Positions 47,087 to 55,900 of a stretch of 64,000 nucleotides of DNA are shown in pieces; the first letter of the stretch is position 1, and each line of letters opens with the position of its first letter. The notes beneath the pieces are model-generated. The model was given only the letters and a program-made list of their open reading frames with translations. It was not told where the DNA came from and did not search any database. The position numbers were made by a program, and so were the translations under genes. The DNA comes from Fructilactobacillus florum DSM 22689 = JCM 16035 (GTDB taxonomy: Bacteria > Bacillota > Bacilli > Lactobacillales > Lactobacillaceae). The stretch is taken from the NCBI RefSeq assembly GCF_001436645.1, contig NZ_AYZI01000003.1:111360-175359 (forward strand). The letters run 5' to 3'.

Positions 47087-47467
47087 ATGGGAACTCGATT
47101 TGTATTTGGGGCTGGTCTCCTTGGAGGACTAGCAAGACTAGAAATCACTCAGTTGATCAACTATCATCAATTTCCAATTGCCACTCTCTTAATCAACTTA
47201 ACGGGAGCATTTCTTCTACCAATTTGGACAAACTATGGTTGCCAGCGATTAGGCTTATCAGCACGGTGGAATCAGGTGATTGGAACCGGTTTGATTGGCT
47301 CCTTTACCACCTTTTCTGGAATAATTCTCGACAGTTTGAAATTGCTTGAGGTTCACAATTATAGCGGTTTCACGCTTTATCTTTCTTTCAGTATTATTTT
47401 AGGGCTGTTGGTAGCTGTCGTTGGTGACCAATTTTCACATATTCTGGCCAAAAGGATGTGGAACTAA
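47087..47467 (+). CDS. crcB1: Fluoride channel subunit CrcB/Fluc, first of a pair
   Basis: The 126-residue four-helix protein has the Fluc motifs GLLGGLARLE, the Asn in LLINLTGAFLL, and GLIGSFTTFSGI. Fluc channels are dual-topology dimers; where two genes occur they form an obligate heterodimer. GAAAGGA precedes the ATG. A fluoride riboswitch is not evident. TTGTTT and TACAAT 18 bases apart upstream may be its promoter. Confidence 0.92.
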   Translation: MGTRFVFGAGLLGGLARLEITQLINYHQFPIATLLINLTGAFLLPIWTNYGCQRLGLSARWNQVIGTGLIGSFTTFSGIILDSLKLLEVHNYSGFTLYLSFSIILGLLVAVVGDQFSHILAKRMWN

Positions 47468-47817
47468 TGGGAAATATTCTATTTTTTCTCGGTGGAACCG
47501 GGGTCGGCGCAATTCTGCGCTTTTCAATCACGAATCACTTCAAACAAAGCAATCACGGACGGCTCGGAACTTTTCTGGTAAACATGATTGGCTGTTTTAT
47601 TGCTGGAATGCTAGCCCCAGTGGCAGTAGTAAGTGGCGGTACAAACCTGCTGTTAGGATTTATTGGCGGCTTTACTACTTACTCAACTTTTAACAGCGAA
47701 TTAGCTAATTTGTGGTCTAATCATGCTTATCGACAACTATTTATCTATTTAATAGGGAGTTATGGCATAGGTCTGATGCTTGGTTTCATTGGATTTTTCA
47801 GTTCCAGTTATTTCTAA
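47467..47817 (+). CDS. crcB2: Fluoride channel subunit CrcB/Fluc, second of a pair
   Basis: The 116-residue protein has GGTGVGAILRFSI, GTFLVNMIGCFIAG and GFIGGFTTYSTFNSE, the last being the Phe-box region. The ATG at 47467 overlaps the crcB1 stop (TAATG) with AGGATG eight bases upstream; an in-frame GTG at 47458 is less likely. Confidence 0.92.
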   Translation: MGNILFFLGGTGVGAILRFSITNHFKQSNHGRLGTFLVNMIGCFIAGMLAPVAVVSGGTNLLLGFIGGFTTYSTFNSELANLWSNHAYRQLFIYLIGSYGIGLMLGFIGFFSSSYF

Positions 47818-48126
47818 CTGGCAAGCATTATAAAAACTAAACGATCTTTTTAACTGATCGATATAGATATAAATAATTAAAAAATTTGTTTGCCTTGATC
47901 GGAACAACTGCTCACATTGGTTGCCGGTTAATCTACAATATCCCGTAAATTAAGGATTATCAGCAAAAATATTTTGACATTGTTTAACTAATTTGACACC
48001 ATTTTCAAAGACTTCAATTTCAATTATCATAATATTCCATTTTATTTATTGAATTGTTTTCATCATAAATATTATAATAAAAAAGCCAACATCATTTTCG
48101 AAAACAATCATATGGAGGCTATTTTT
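47818..48126. other. Intergenic region at the start of the AT-rich island, no gene seen
   Basis: No convincing coding frame or RNA gene is present. The sequence falls in GC content towards the right. It probably contains the promoter of the hydrolase gene, but the region is too AT-rich to choose one. It marks the boundary between housekeeping and accessory DNA. Confidence 0.5.
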
Positions 48127-48930
48127 ATGTTAAACAAAAAAATGAAAACTAAGAATGGAACCTTTAATTACTTCATAAATGAAAATTTCGATCGTAAAAA
48201 TCCAACTATTTTCTTTTGGGCAGCAATGGGCATCAATAGTTCCTACTTTGATTATTTCAATCTATTTAAATACATAAATACTGAAAAAATCAATCTCATC
48301 AGCGTAGACCAATTAGGAAGCGGATTTAGTGGCTATCCAAATAATAATAAAAGAACCCTAGAAAACTATTCAACAGAAATGAAAGAATTTATTGGATGTT
48401 TTAATCTTAAAAAAATTTTTATAGTCGCACATAGTTTTAGTGGAATATACTCTTTAAATATATTGAATAATATCAACGTAGCTGGTTTTATCGGAATAGA
48501 TCCAACATCTCCCAAAATTATAAAAAAATATGAGAATCAAATTCAAAAAAACCTGAACGAAGCTCTAGAAAGCAAAAATAATAATCAGCATATGGATACA
48601 GATATAAATCCATCCCTACCTTCAAATATAAAATCAGAAGCGATGGTTCTTTATAAAAACATTTCTGGAAATGAATTTGAAATAAATGAATTACAAGAAG
48701 CCCATAACACCATAAATAAAATGTTATCGTCATCTATTAGTGACAAAATTCCGACACTGACTTTTTTATCTACTTTAAATTTAAATTCATACAAAAAATA
48801 TGGTAACCCATATTTTAATAAAAACGTTAATTCATCTGAAATAATTTTAAATGGACATCATTTTTTACAATGGCTCCATCCAAAACTTATGGCAACATAT
48901 ATTGCTACATTTATAGATAATATTGTTTAA
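48127..48930 (+). CDS. Alpha/beta hydrolase of unknown substrate
   Basis: The 267-residue protein has an oxyanion-region motif ending in FFWAAMGIN, a nucleophile elbow VAHSFSG (AxSxS rather than GxSxG), and a late His in NGHHFLQW. An aminopeptidase- or esterase-like role is possible. The ATG at 48127 has GGAGG eight bases upstream; the frame opens further up without a site. Lys/Asn-rich codon use and very low GC differ from the housekeeping genes and point to transfer. Confidence 0.78.
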   Translation: MLNKKMKTKNGTFNYFINENFDRKNPTIFFWAAMGINSSYFDYFNLFKYINTEKINLISVDQLGSGFSGYPNNNKRTLENYSTEMKEFIGCFNLKKIFIVAHSFSGIYSLNILNNINVAGFIGIDPTSPKIIKKYENQIQKNLNEALESKNNNQHMDTDINPSLPSNIKSEAMVLYKNISGNEFEINELQEAHNTINKMLSSSISDKIPTLTFLSTLNLNSYKKYGNPYFNKNVNSSEIILNGHHFLQWLHPKLMATYIATFIDNIV

Positions 48931-48945
48931 TTTGACTGCCCTTAG

Positions 48946-50226
48946 TCAACTGTTGTTGGAATTTATTATCAAGAACGTCGTGCAAAGATTTGCGAAGACT
49001 ATTTTAATCCGATCATAAGGAGCTTTAGCCATTAATTTAAAATAATGAGTTAGGATTGATTCTCTTTTTCCAATTTCTGGATCATCAGTAATATTTTCAT
49101 TTGAGTCAACTAAAACTTCTTTACCAGCCATTTGAGTAAGCATTTGATAAATGTTAAATAAAGTAACTTTATCCCAATCGTTATTACGTCTTGCTAAATC
49201 AATTTGTGCCAAAATCAAGGCATTTAACAAGTTAGAAGATGAATTAGCCCAAAATGGATCACTTCCCCCGGCACTTTTAGTTTGATAAATAGAGGTGGAA
49301 ATTTTATTAACTTCCATTTGGACCTGATCTGTATATCCTTTTTTGGCATAGTCAATAATTACATTAAGTGGATTATAACTAGCTGACTTATACATATTAC
49401 TTAAATCAATAATCACTACTTTATATCCACGTTTAATCAAAGTAAAAAAACTTGACCGAGAAAGCTCTCCTTTAGGGTCATTAACAAAGATAGATACTTT
49501 TTTCTTTGCTCGAGATAAAATGTCGATTAAAGGAAAAACAAATGTTTCACCTTTACCAGATCTTGTAATCCCATAAATTAAGGTATTATTAGTTGCTTGG
49601 TCTATCATATATTTGCCTAGAATTTTAGACTTCTTAAAAGCTTTTTGAATAAATACCTGAATTTTATTGCTTGGAATATTGACCCGATTAGCCTTAGGTA
49701 CAACAACATACGTAAATATTTGCATCAACTTACCAAACAAATTGTTTTTATGCAAAACGGGAATTCCACCATAACAAGAAAATGATTCATTACGGTCTGG
49801 GATATTAGTATATTGTTTTGAAACTTTTTTGTTATCTTCAAAGCTTTCATTACCATATTCAAAAGTATTGTATGTTATATAAGATCTAAAGATTCTATAC
49901 CAAACCGTACTTAAACCAAATGCAATAAAGATAATCCAATAAATCAAAGACGGATAAGCTAAATCATTAAAAATCCAAAAACCTCGAAGGTCTAAAATAT
50001 CGTGTAATTTTATAGGATTTGGCTTATCAACATTAAAATATAATCTTAAATATTTTAAATATATCCACAATTTATAAGTAATCTGAGACATATATCCCGC
50101 AATAGACATTCCAACGATTGCCGTTACGATTAAAGCAATAATTAACTGACGTTTTGACTGTGACCACCATGGCCCTTGAGCTTGTGTTCTCTTATTTTTA
50201 CCATTACCTAAACTCTTTCCAAACAA
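48946..50226 (-). pseudogene. VirD4/TraG-type conjugative coupling protein, frameshifted and truncated
   Basis: The readable 426 residues comprise N-terminal membrane helices (near 30-50 and 90-110), then the ATPase domain with GITRSGKGE (Walker A) and IFVNDPKGEL. The start is TTG with GGAGG eight bases before it. Near the end the frame loses its family-like sequence: shifting by one base after 48985 restores a matching run SLHDVLDNKFQQQLT, which then breaks within about 12 codons next to the hydrolase gene. So there is a 1-base deletion and a loss of the 3' part. It is a remnant of a plasmid or integrative conjugative element. Confidence 0.82.
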
Positions 50227-50350
50227 AAAAAGTGCCTCCTATAAGTTATTTCTACTAACATAACAACTGATAGTTAAAGGTACTTTTTAATGCATTAAAA
50301 ATAATAATTTCCTAGATAAACAAAGACAACCATAGATATAATTTCTAAAG

Positions 50351-50641
50351 TTAGTTTGATGATACATATTTAAATTCTAAAGTAGAATTAGTTTTTTCAC
50401 CAATTTCATTTAACAATTGAAAAGATGGATTCATTTCTCCTGTTTCAATTCTTGAAATTGTTGATTGTGGTTTCCCAACTAAAGTAGCAAAATCTCTTTG
50501 AGATAATCCCAATTTAGTTCTAAGCTTATGTACTTCGTAAGCTGCTTGCGTTGCTAATTTTTCTTGTTCTACCACCTTTTTGAATTCTGGACTTTTTTCA
50601 GATCTTTTAGCAATATATTCATCAATTTTACTCATTGTCAT
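50351..50641 (-). CDS. higA: HigA-type antitoxin, XRE family
   Basis: The 96-residue protein has a Cro/CI helix-turn-helix (LGLSQRDFATLVGKPQSTISRIETGE) in its second half and an N-terminal helical segment. It neutralises the toxin encoded upstream and should repress their promoter. Its ATG overlaps the toxin stop (TAATG) with GGAGG upstream. Confidence 0.88.
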   Translation of the reverse strand: MTMSKIDEYIAKRSEKSPEFKKVVEQEKLATQAAYEVHKLRTKLGLSQRDFATLVGKPQSTISRIETGEMNPSFQLLNEIGEKTNSTLEFKYVSSN

Positions 50642-51006
50642 TATCTTTTCCTCCTATTTGAACGCGATAAATAAATATCTCTTAAACTTTTACCTTTTTT
50701 TATTTCTCTAGATGGAGTTTTTTGTGTCTTCTTTGTAAAGCCATGAGTAATTACAAATCTATCATTTTCAACATGAAAATATAATGCTCTTTGAATATTA
50801 GAAGCAAATTTTGATCTAATTTCAAATAAATTATTATCTAACTTTTTTACCCACTGCATTTTACGAGATTCTAACATTCCCTTATTTTCAATTTCAGATA
50901 TTCTAACAACTAATTTAGCTGCATCTTTATCATTTAAAGAATCCAAAAATTTTTCAAATTTTGGATAATCATAATAATCAAATTTGAATTTCTTTTTATT
51001 TTCCAT
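50641..51006 (-). CDS. higB: HigB-type toxin, RelE/ParE superfamily (Gp49-like)
   Basis: From the ATG at 51006 the protein has 121 residues with the family pattern LFEIRSKFASNIQRALYF and FVITHGFTKKTQKTP, followed by a Lys-rich tail. HigB toxins cut mRNA on the ribosome. Toxin-first order is typical for higBA. The ATG lies exactly six bases after a perfect TATAAT, which leaves no room for a leader. An alternative ATG at 51024 overlaps the -10 box and has no binding site. Confidence 0.86.
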   Translation of the reverse strand: MENKKKFKFDYYDYPKFEKFLDSLNDKDAAKLVVRISEIENKGMLESRKMQWVKKLDNNLFEIRSKFASNIQRALYFHVENDRFVITHGFTKKTQKTPSREIKKGKSLRDIYLSRSNRRKR

Positions 51007-51012
51007 ACACTT

Positions 51013-51040
51013 ATTATAGCACATTTGCTATCAGAAGCAA
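51013..51040 (-). promoter_or_regulatory. Promoter of higBA, predicted leaderless
   Basis: TTGCTT (51035-51040) and TATAAT (51013-51018) on the minus strand are 16 bases apart, with a TGTGC extension. The start codon begins seven bases after the -10, at the expected transcription start. Confidence 0.75.
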
Positions 51041-51115
51041 CTGTAATTTGTTTTTATCACTATATATAGTTTCTTGATGATGTAAGCCTTTTTCAAAATA
51101 TTTTTTTAATTCATT

Positions 51116-51361
51116 TTAAGCAAATGCAGTTAAAACATAAGGTTTATTAACCTCTCCATAAAACATAGAAATTGAAGAAACAATACTTAGACTTTGAGGA
51201 CTAAATATCATTCCAAAATATGCTAATGTACTAACATTTAAATTATTTATATTCAAATTAACTGGATTACCTTCACTATTGTAAAGATCTTCTAATATAA
51301 TTCTTTTGTTATCATCTTCCATAAATTCTTCTAATTTTTTTCTTGCTTTTCTTTTAGACAT
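51116..51361 (-). CDS. Small protein of unknown function
   Basis: The 81-residue product has a charged N-terminus (MSKRKARKKLEEFMEDD) and a more hydrophobic C-terminal half without a clear membrane helix. It overlaps the upstream small membrane gene by 31 bases in another frame. I do not recognise it. AT content is very high. It could be a real accessory gene translated by coupling. Confidence 0.45.
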   Translation of the reverse strand: MSKRKARKKLEEFMEDDNKRIILEDLYNSEGNPVNLNINNLNVSTLAYFGMIFSPQSLSIVSSISMFYGEVNKPYVLTAFA

Positions 51362-51582
51362 TTTTTCACTGACCTATATTTATATTCAAATAAAGCAATA
51401 GTTATAAAAAGAATAAATAGAAATAAAATAAAAACATTATAATTACTTAAAATTCCAAATTGCTTTTGTAATACGTATATAACAAGAGTAATTGCAGAAG
51501 CAAATCCAAGTGCATAAATCAAAGATTGCTTTTTTAAGATTTTCATTAACTGTTCTAAAAAAGCATAAATACCATTATTCAT
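51331..51582 (-). CDS. Small membrane protein of unknown function
   Basis: The 83-residue protein has two hydrophobic helices (about residues 20-40 and 48-65) and charged ends. AAAGGAG lies five bases before the ATG, which supports translation. It overlaps the next small gene, so the two likely form one unit. No family is recognised. Confidence 0.55.
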   Translation of the reverse strand: MNNGIYAFLEQLMKILKKQSLIYALGFASAITLVIYVLQKQFGILSNYNVFILFLFILFITIALFEYKYRSVKKCLKEKQEKN

Positions 51583-51667
51583 TTTATCTCCTTTTAATTA
51601 GTCTAAAATTATTATTAATTATATAAGCAACCACCAATAATAAATTGTAACTTTGTTTATAATATTT

Positions 51668-52816
51668 TCAATCAATATTTTTATGATAATTATTAATTTT
51701 ATAATGATAACAAACTGTAATCACTATCAAAATCAAATCAATTACACCCACCATCAAAAAGGCCGGTAATAATGTAGTAGCTAAGAAAAGGACTATCTCA
51801 ACAATAAAAAAGCCAAGTCCTGCCGTTGAATCTGGAATTTTATCCGAGGTTAACGCTTGAATAATCCGCATCACTAGTAAAGTGAAAAACAAAATAATTA
51901 CTAATGCCAGCTTAAATGCATATTTATTTTCTTCAAAAGTTAGCTGCAACAGAATTGAATCTAAAACAATTAAATAAATTTCCAATAAAAATAACCAGCG
52001 AATGCCCATTACCTGAATTGGGCTCTTCATTTTGACGTGCAATTCTCCAATTACTTGATAATAAACAGCGGCTATCATAGCTGCAAAAACAATCCCCATA
52101 GCAAATTCAAATAAAACTTTTGGCTCAATATGGTCAGCCATTCCATATAAGCCTGCAATCATTTCGCCTAAAGCAATCATAGTCATTAGACCATAACGTT
52201 CTAAAAGCGAATCTTTAAGTTCATAATTCATGTTGATTCGCTGATATTCTTGTTCTAATTTAGAATTAGCAAAGAAAATTGCACAACAATTTAAAACCAA
52301 AGCTGCAATTAATAAAATTAACTTAAAGGGTTCGTTAACTATTAAACTAAGAAGCAAAACAATAAACGAACCACAAAAAACCAATGCATATCTTCGTGAG
52401 GCTGGACCATGATCATAATCGACAAAACCAATCATTGTCCAGGCCGTAGTCAATATAAATTGGATGGGAAGCAATGCCATAACCAATAGCTGAAAGTTTC
52501 CTAACATAGCTTGCGGAATAAAGATTGCCGCAATTCCAGTAAAAATCATTTGCAGATTGATAATGATAATATTAATAGCTGAATCATTACCATGATTATC
52601 AAAATACCCAGATGTTTCATGCCAGCTCCAAAAGAACCAGCTAAAGATAATTACCGAATTTAAAATTACACTTAATGAAAAATCTGCTACAACACTATCC
52701 GTGATTCTTTCAACTACTACTGCAAAAATCAAATCATAAAATAACTCCAGCCAACTAATTTTTCGATGACGAATAACGTTAGTAATCACACGTGGTTTTC
52801 CAAAAAGATTAAACAT
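51668..52816 (-). CDS. ltrA: Low-temperature-requirement protein A (LtrA) family
   Basis: The 382-residue protein has about ten membrane segments and the LtrA motif SWLELFYDLIFAVVVERI near the start, followed by WFFWSWHETSGYFDNHG. The family is named from Listeria; its activity is unknown. GAGGAG precedes the ATG. It is transcribed alone. Confidence 0.88.
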   Translation of the reverse strand: MFNLFGKPRVITNVIRHRKISWLELFYDLIFAVVVERITDSVVADFSLSVILNSVIIFSWFFWSWHETSGYFDNHGNDSAINIIIINLQMIFTGIAAIFIPQAMLGNFQLLVMALLPIQFILTTAWTMIGFVDYDHGPASRRYALVFCGSFIVLLLSLIVNEPFKLILLIAALVLNCCAIFFANSKLEQEYQRINMNYELKDSLLERYGLMTMIALGEMIAGLYGMADHIEPKVLFEFAMGIVFAAMIAAVYYQVIGELHVKMKSPIQVMGIRWLFLLEIYLIVLDSILLQLTFEENKYAFKLALVIILFFTLLVMRIIQALTSDKIPDSTAGLGFFIVEIVLFLATTLLPAFLMVGVIDLILIVITVCYHYKINNYHKNID

Positions 52817-52878
52817 AAATTCAACTCCTCAATAGTTTTAATAATTTTATTCTACCACTTGCAAATAAATTAAATTTC

Positions 52879-52915
52879 AAAAATAGACGCATTCAATTAA
52901 TTTAGAATGCGTCTA
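52879..52915 (-). terminator. Terminator of the reductase operon
   Basis: Stem TAGACGCATTC / GAATGCGTCTA with a 10-base loop is followed on the minus strand by TTTTTG. Confidence 0.88.
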
Positions 52916-52937
52916 ATTCATTAATATTGATTATATT

Positions 52938-53576
52938 TTAAAATACTGGCTGATCACCTTCAGTACCTGGTCTGTTAACACCGATACTTTCTTTATCATA
53001 CAATTTAGGGTCTAAGATAATCCCAGTTACCAATTTGGCAACCCCTTTACGATTAACCGTCGTTCCTTTAAATGGTTGACCCTTTTGAGTTGTTTCAAAA
53101 TCTGAATCATCACCATTTCCAAGCCATGCCAAGCGAAGCGTGGTATAGTCTAATCCTGATTTCTCTAATAATTCATCTGATTCTTTTCCAACTGACAAAC
53201 CACTACCAACCATTGATTGGTTCCATTTTCCAAATTTACCAGGCACTTCACCATAAATTCCTAAATCATTGATTGAGATTACTCGTTTCACATTTTCAGC
53301 TTTCATAGCTGTAATCACATTTTCAATCAATTTAGGGGTACTGGTTGCTCCCATGGCCACAAATACTATATCTTGCCCCTTCATGGCAACTTGTAATTTA
53401 GCTTCATCTAAAACATCGCCCTCCACAAGGGTTACTTGGGAGTTATCAGAAAGATTTTCTAAACGTTTAGAATCACGTAAGTATAAAGTTAAATGTTGAT
53501 CTGGTTTAGCCAATAAATCTGCTTCTACCATTTGTGCAATTGAACCATTAGCTCCTAAAATTAAAGTATTAGTCAT
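52938..53576 (-). CDS. NAD(P)-binding oxidoreductase, NmrA/atypical SDR type
   Basis: The Rossmann motif LILGANGSIAQ is near the N-terminus, with VEGDVLDEA and IVFVAMGATS further on. There is no YxxxK motif typical of classical SDRs, so this belongs to the atypical NmrA/YwnB group. 212 residues. It follows the aldo/keto reductase by 13 bases and belongs to the same MerR-type controlled transcript. Confidence 0.83.
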   Translation of the reverse strand: MTNTLILGANGSIAQMVEADLLAKPDQHLTLYLRDSKRLENLSDNSQVTLVEGDVLDEAKLQVAMKGQDIVFVAMGATSTPKLIENVITAMKAENVKRVISINDLGIYGEVPGKFGKWNQSMVGSGLSVGKESDELLEKSGLDYTTLRLAWLGNGDDSDFETTQKGQPFKGTTVNRKGVAKLVTGIILDPKLYDKESIGVNRPGTEGDQPVF

Positions 53577-53589
53577 TTAAAATTCCCTT

Positions 53590-54432
53590 CTAGTGTAAAT
53601 TAATTAAACGTTTAATTGCTTCGGGATCACGATGATCAAAGAATTGACTTTCTTCTTTATCAAGACTAGCAATTTTTTGCATATCATTATCAGATAATTC
53701 AAAGTCAAAAATACTAATATTTTCTTCCATTCGTGATTTATGAGTCGATTTTGAAAGTGGAATAATTCCACGTTGTACGTCCCATCTCAAAATAACTTGT
53801 CCCACACCTTTATTATACTTGTTAGCAATTTCAGTCAAAATCGGATTTTTGAAAATATCATGTTTTCCTTCAGCAAATGAAGCCCATGCTTCTGGTTGAA
53901 CGCCAAATTTTTCTAAGTATTTAACTGATTGCTTTTGTTGATCCCAAGAATTAATTTCGATTTGATCAACTGCAGGCTTAACCTCGTTAAATAATGCCAA
54001 ATTAGTTAGTTGATCGTCAGCAAAGTTAGAAACTCCGATTGACTTAACTTTTCCTTCTTTTTGTAAATCTTCCATCGCACGCCATGAACCAAATACATCA
54101 CCATAGGGTTGGTGAATCAAATATAAATCTAAATAATCCAATTTTAATTTTTTTAAAGTTTCTTCAAAAGCAGCCTTAGTCTTATCATAACCGGTGTCAT
54201 TTAACCAGAGTTTAGAAGTAATAAATAAGTCTTCACGAGCCACTCCAGATTGTTTAATTCCTTCGCCCACTGCTTCTTCGTTAAAATAAGATTGAGCGGT
54301 ATCAATCAACCGATAACCGACTTGAATGGCATCTGAAACTGCTTGAGCACATTCTTTAGGGTCACGAATTTGAAAAGTCCCAAATCCAACCGCTGGAATT
54401 TTGTTTCCATCATTTAAAGTAAAATATTGCAT
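53590..54432 (-). CDS. Aldo/keto reductase
   Basis: The 280-residue TIM-barrel protein has the catalytic tetrad with Asp and Tyr in RLIDTAQSYFNEEAVG, Lys in ITSKLW and His in YLIHQPY. NADP-binding residues near PLSKSTHKSR are present. It reduces aldehydes or ketones such as methylglyoxal; the substrate is not known. AGGAGGAG precedes the ATG. Its promoter is divergent from the MerR gene and carries one of six shared operators. Confidence 0.92.
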   Translation of the reverse strand: MQYFTLNDGNKIPAVGFGTFQIRDPKECAQAVSDAIQVGYRLIDTAQSYFNEEAVGEGIKQSGVAREDLFITSKLWLNDTGYDKTKAAFEETLKKLKLDYLDLYLIHQPYGDVFGSWRAMEDLQKEGKVKSIGVSNFADDQLTNLALFNEVKPAVDQIEINSWDQQKQSVKYLEKFGVQPEAWASFAEGKHDIFKNPILTEIANKYNKGVGQVILRWDVQRGIIPLSKSTHKSRMEENISIFDFELSDNDMQKIASLDKEESQFFDHRDPEAIKRLINLH

Positions 54433-54462
54433 AAATAATCTCCTCCTACTCAGTATATTTTC

Positions 54463-54493
54463 ATGTTATACTTTCAAGTGCACTTGAATGCAA
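54463..54493 (-). promoter_or_regulatory. MerR-type promoter/operator site A (aldo/keto reductase)
   Basis: On the minus strand TTGCAT and TAACAT are 19 bases apart, and the spacer holds the perfect 16-bp dyad TTCAAGTGCACTTGAA. A 17-base reading with TATAAC as the -10 is also possible. Confidence 0.75.
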
Positions 54494-54510
54494 GAGAAAA
54501 GTTTTATACT

Positions 54511-54541
54511 TTGCATTAAAGTGCACTTAAAGATTTATAAT
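54511..54541 (+). promoter_or_regulatory. MerR-type promoter/operator site B (merR gene itself)
   Basis: TTGCAT and TATAAT are exactly 19 bases apart, with TAAAGTGCACTTAAAG in the spacer. The long spacer is the mark of promoters that MerR proteins untwist, and implies autoregulation. Confidence 0.82.
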
Positions 54542-54564
54542 GATTTAAAAGAAAGGAGTTTATT

Positions 54565-54969
54565 ATGAATATTGAAACAGTTAGCAAAGAATTCAAGCTA
54601 CCCAAGGCAACTTTGCGTTATTGGGAAGATGCTGGTTTATTACCAAAAGTAAACCGAAATCAGAGTGGTTATCGAGACTATCAGCAAACTGATTTAAACT
54701 GGATTTTCTATGTACAAGCCTTACGAAAAGCCGGAATGCCAGTTGAAAAATTAAAAAAATTTATCAGTACGTATCGTGACCCCAAAGCTGATAACGACCG
54801 AAAACAAATGTTGATTGAACAACGCAATGAAATGTTAAAGCAAGTTAATGAAATGCAAAAAACCATTAAATATCTCAATTATAAAATTGATAACTTTGGA
54901 TATCATATGTTGAATTATGAAAATGAAAAATTAATATACGAACAAGCAGAAACCGAAGAAAATGTCTAA
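54565..54969 (+). CDS. MerR-family transcriptional regulator, cysteine-free
   Basis: The N-terminal winged helix (MNIETVSKEFKLPKATLRYWEDAGLL, quoted in parts: TVSKEFKLPKATLRYW) is followed by the SGYRDYQQTDL wing and a dimerising coiled coil (residues about 75-115). The 134-residue protein contains no cysteine, so it cannot sense by a thiol as NmlR/AdhR relatives do. AAAGGAG precedes the ATG. It probably controls six promoters around it. The inducer is unknown. Confidence 0.9.
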   Translation: MNIETVSKEFKLPKATLRYWEDAGLLPKVNRNQSGYRDYQQTDLNWIFYVQALRKAGMPVEKLKKFISTYRDPKADNDRKQMLIEQRNEMLKQVNEMQKTIKYLNYKIDNFGYHMLNYENEKLIYEQAETEENV

Positions 54970-55014
54970 TAAAAGAGACAATTCACTTTAAAAGTGAATT
55001 GTCTCTTTTATTAG
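54966..55014. terminator. Bidirectional terminator between merR and the SDR gene
   Basis: A nearly perfect palindrome CTAATAAAAGAGACAATTC..., with 24-bp arms, has T runs on both strands and separates two convergent genes. Confidence 0.95.
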
Positions 55015-55015
55015 T

Positions 55016-55753
55016 TTAAGCAATTTGGTTAGTGGGACGAATCACGATTTCATTAATACTAGTATCTTCTGGTAAATTAATTGCTTCAACAATAGCTTTA
55101 GCAATTCGTTCAGGAGAAATGGCATAATTTTTGTAAAATTCTTCCGTTCCCTTTTTAACTTCTGGATCAGTCATGTTAGCTACTAACTCGGTATTAACCG
55201 CACCAGGAGAAACAACGGTAACTCTGATACCTGATTTAGCAGCTGCCTCTTCTTGACGCAAAGCATCACTAATCATCAAAACCGCTGCTTTTGTAGCACT
55301 GTAAACTCCACCATTAACATGAGTTAAATGAGCAGCAATCGACGCAATATTAATATATTGGCCAATTCCTTGTTTTCTCATAATTGATAAAGAACTATCA
55401 ATTCCGTTCAAAACACCTTTAATATTAACATCAATCATCATATTCCAGTCTTTTACCCGACCTTCAGAAAATGGTGATTGTGGCATCAACCCGGCACCAT
55501 TCATCCAAACATCAATGCGACCAAATGCATCTAGTGCTTTTTGCGCTAACCCATTAACACTGTCCAGATTAGTCACATCTGTCTCTGAATAAACAGCTTG
55601 ACCGCCAACATTTTTTATATCTTTTACTATTTTTTCCAGCCGGTCTGCTCGTCTAGCTCCTAAAACAATCTGGTTTCCTTGTTCTGCTAATAACTTAGCA
55701 GTAGCTTCGCCAATTCCTGATGATGCTCCTGTAATTACAACTACTTTACTCAT
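55016..55753 (-). CDS. Short-chain dehydrogenase/reductase (classical SDR)
   Basis: The cofactor motif VITGASSGIGEATA is at the start. NNAG appears as MNGAG, the catalytic Ser in INIASIAAH and YxxxK as YSATKAAV. 245 residues. The NADP- or NAD-dependent substrate is not known. AAAGGAG precedes the ATG. Its own promoter carries a shared operator (site C). Confidence 0.92.
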   Translation of the reverse strand: MSKVVVITGASSGIGEATAKLLAEQGNQIVLGARRADRLEKIVKDIKNVGGQAVYSETDVTNLDSVNGLAQKALDAFGRIDVWMNGAGLMPQSPFSEGRVKDWNMMIDVNIKGVLNGIDSSLSIMRKQGIGQYINIASIAAHLTHVNGGVYSATKAAVLMISDALRQEEAAAKSGIRVTVVSPGAVNTELVANMTDPEVKKGTEEFYKNYAISPERIAKAIVEAINLPEDTSINEIVIRPTNQIA

Positions 55754-55782
55754 AATCTTTCTCCTTTCAAAACTATAAAACT

Positions 55783-55813
55783 AACTTATTCCTTAAAGTG
55801 CACTTTATAGCAA
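55783..55813 (-). promoter_or_regulatory. MerR-type promoter/operator site C (SDR gene)
   Basis: TTGCTA and TAAGTT on the minus strand are 19 bases apart around the perfect dyad TAAAGTGCACTTTA. Confidence 0.8.
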
Positions 55814-55900
55814 ATAAAAAGCTATTTTTTAAATTAAAAAGCTTGGATTTTGAATAACTTTTACAATCAAATCTGCAATACTTTTCTGTGAAATAACAGT

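Noticed and set aside
50284..50301. Palindrome TTTTTAATGCATTAAAAA between traG and higA
   Set aside because: It could be an operator or weak terminator, but in DNA this AT-rich such a palindrome is not strong evidence.
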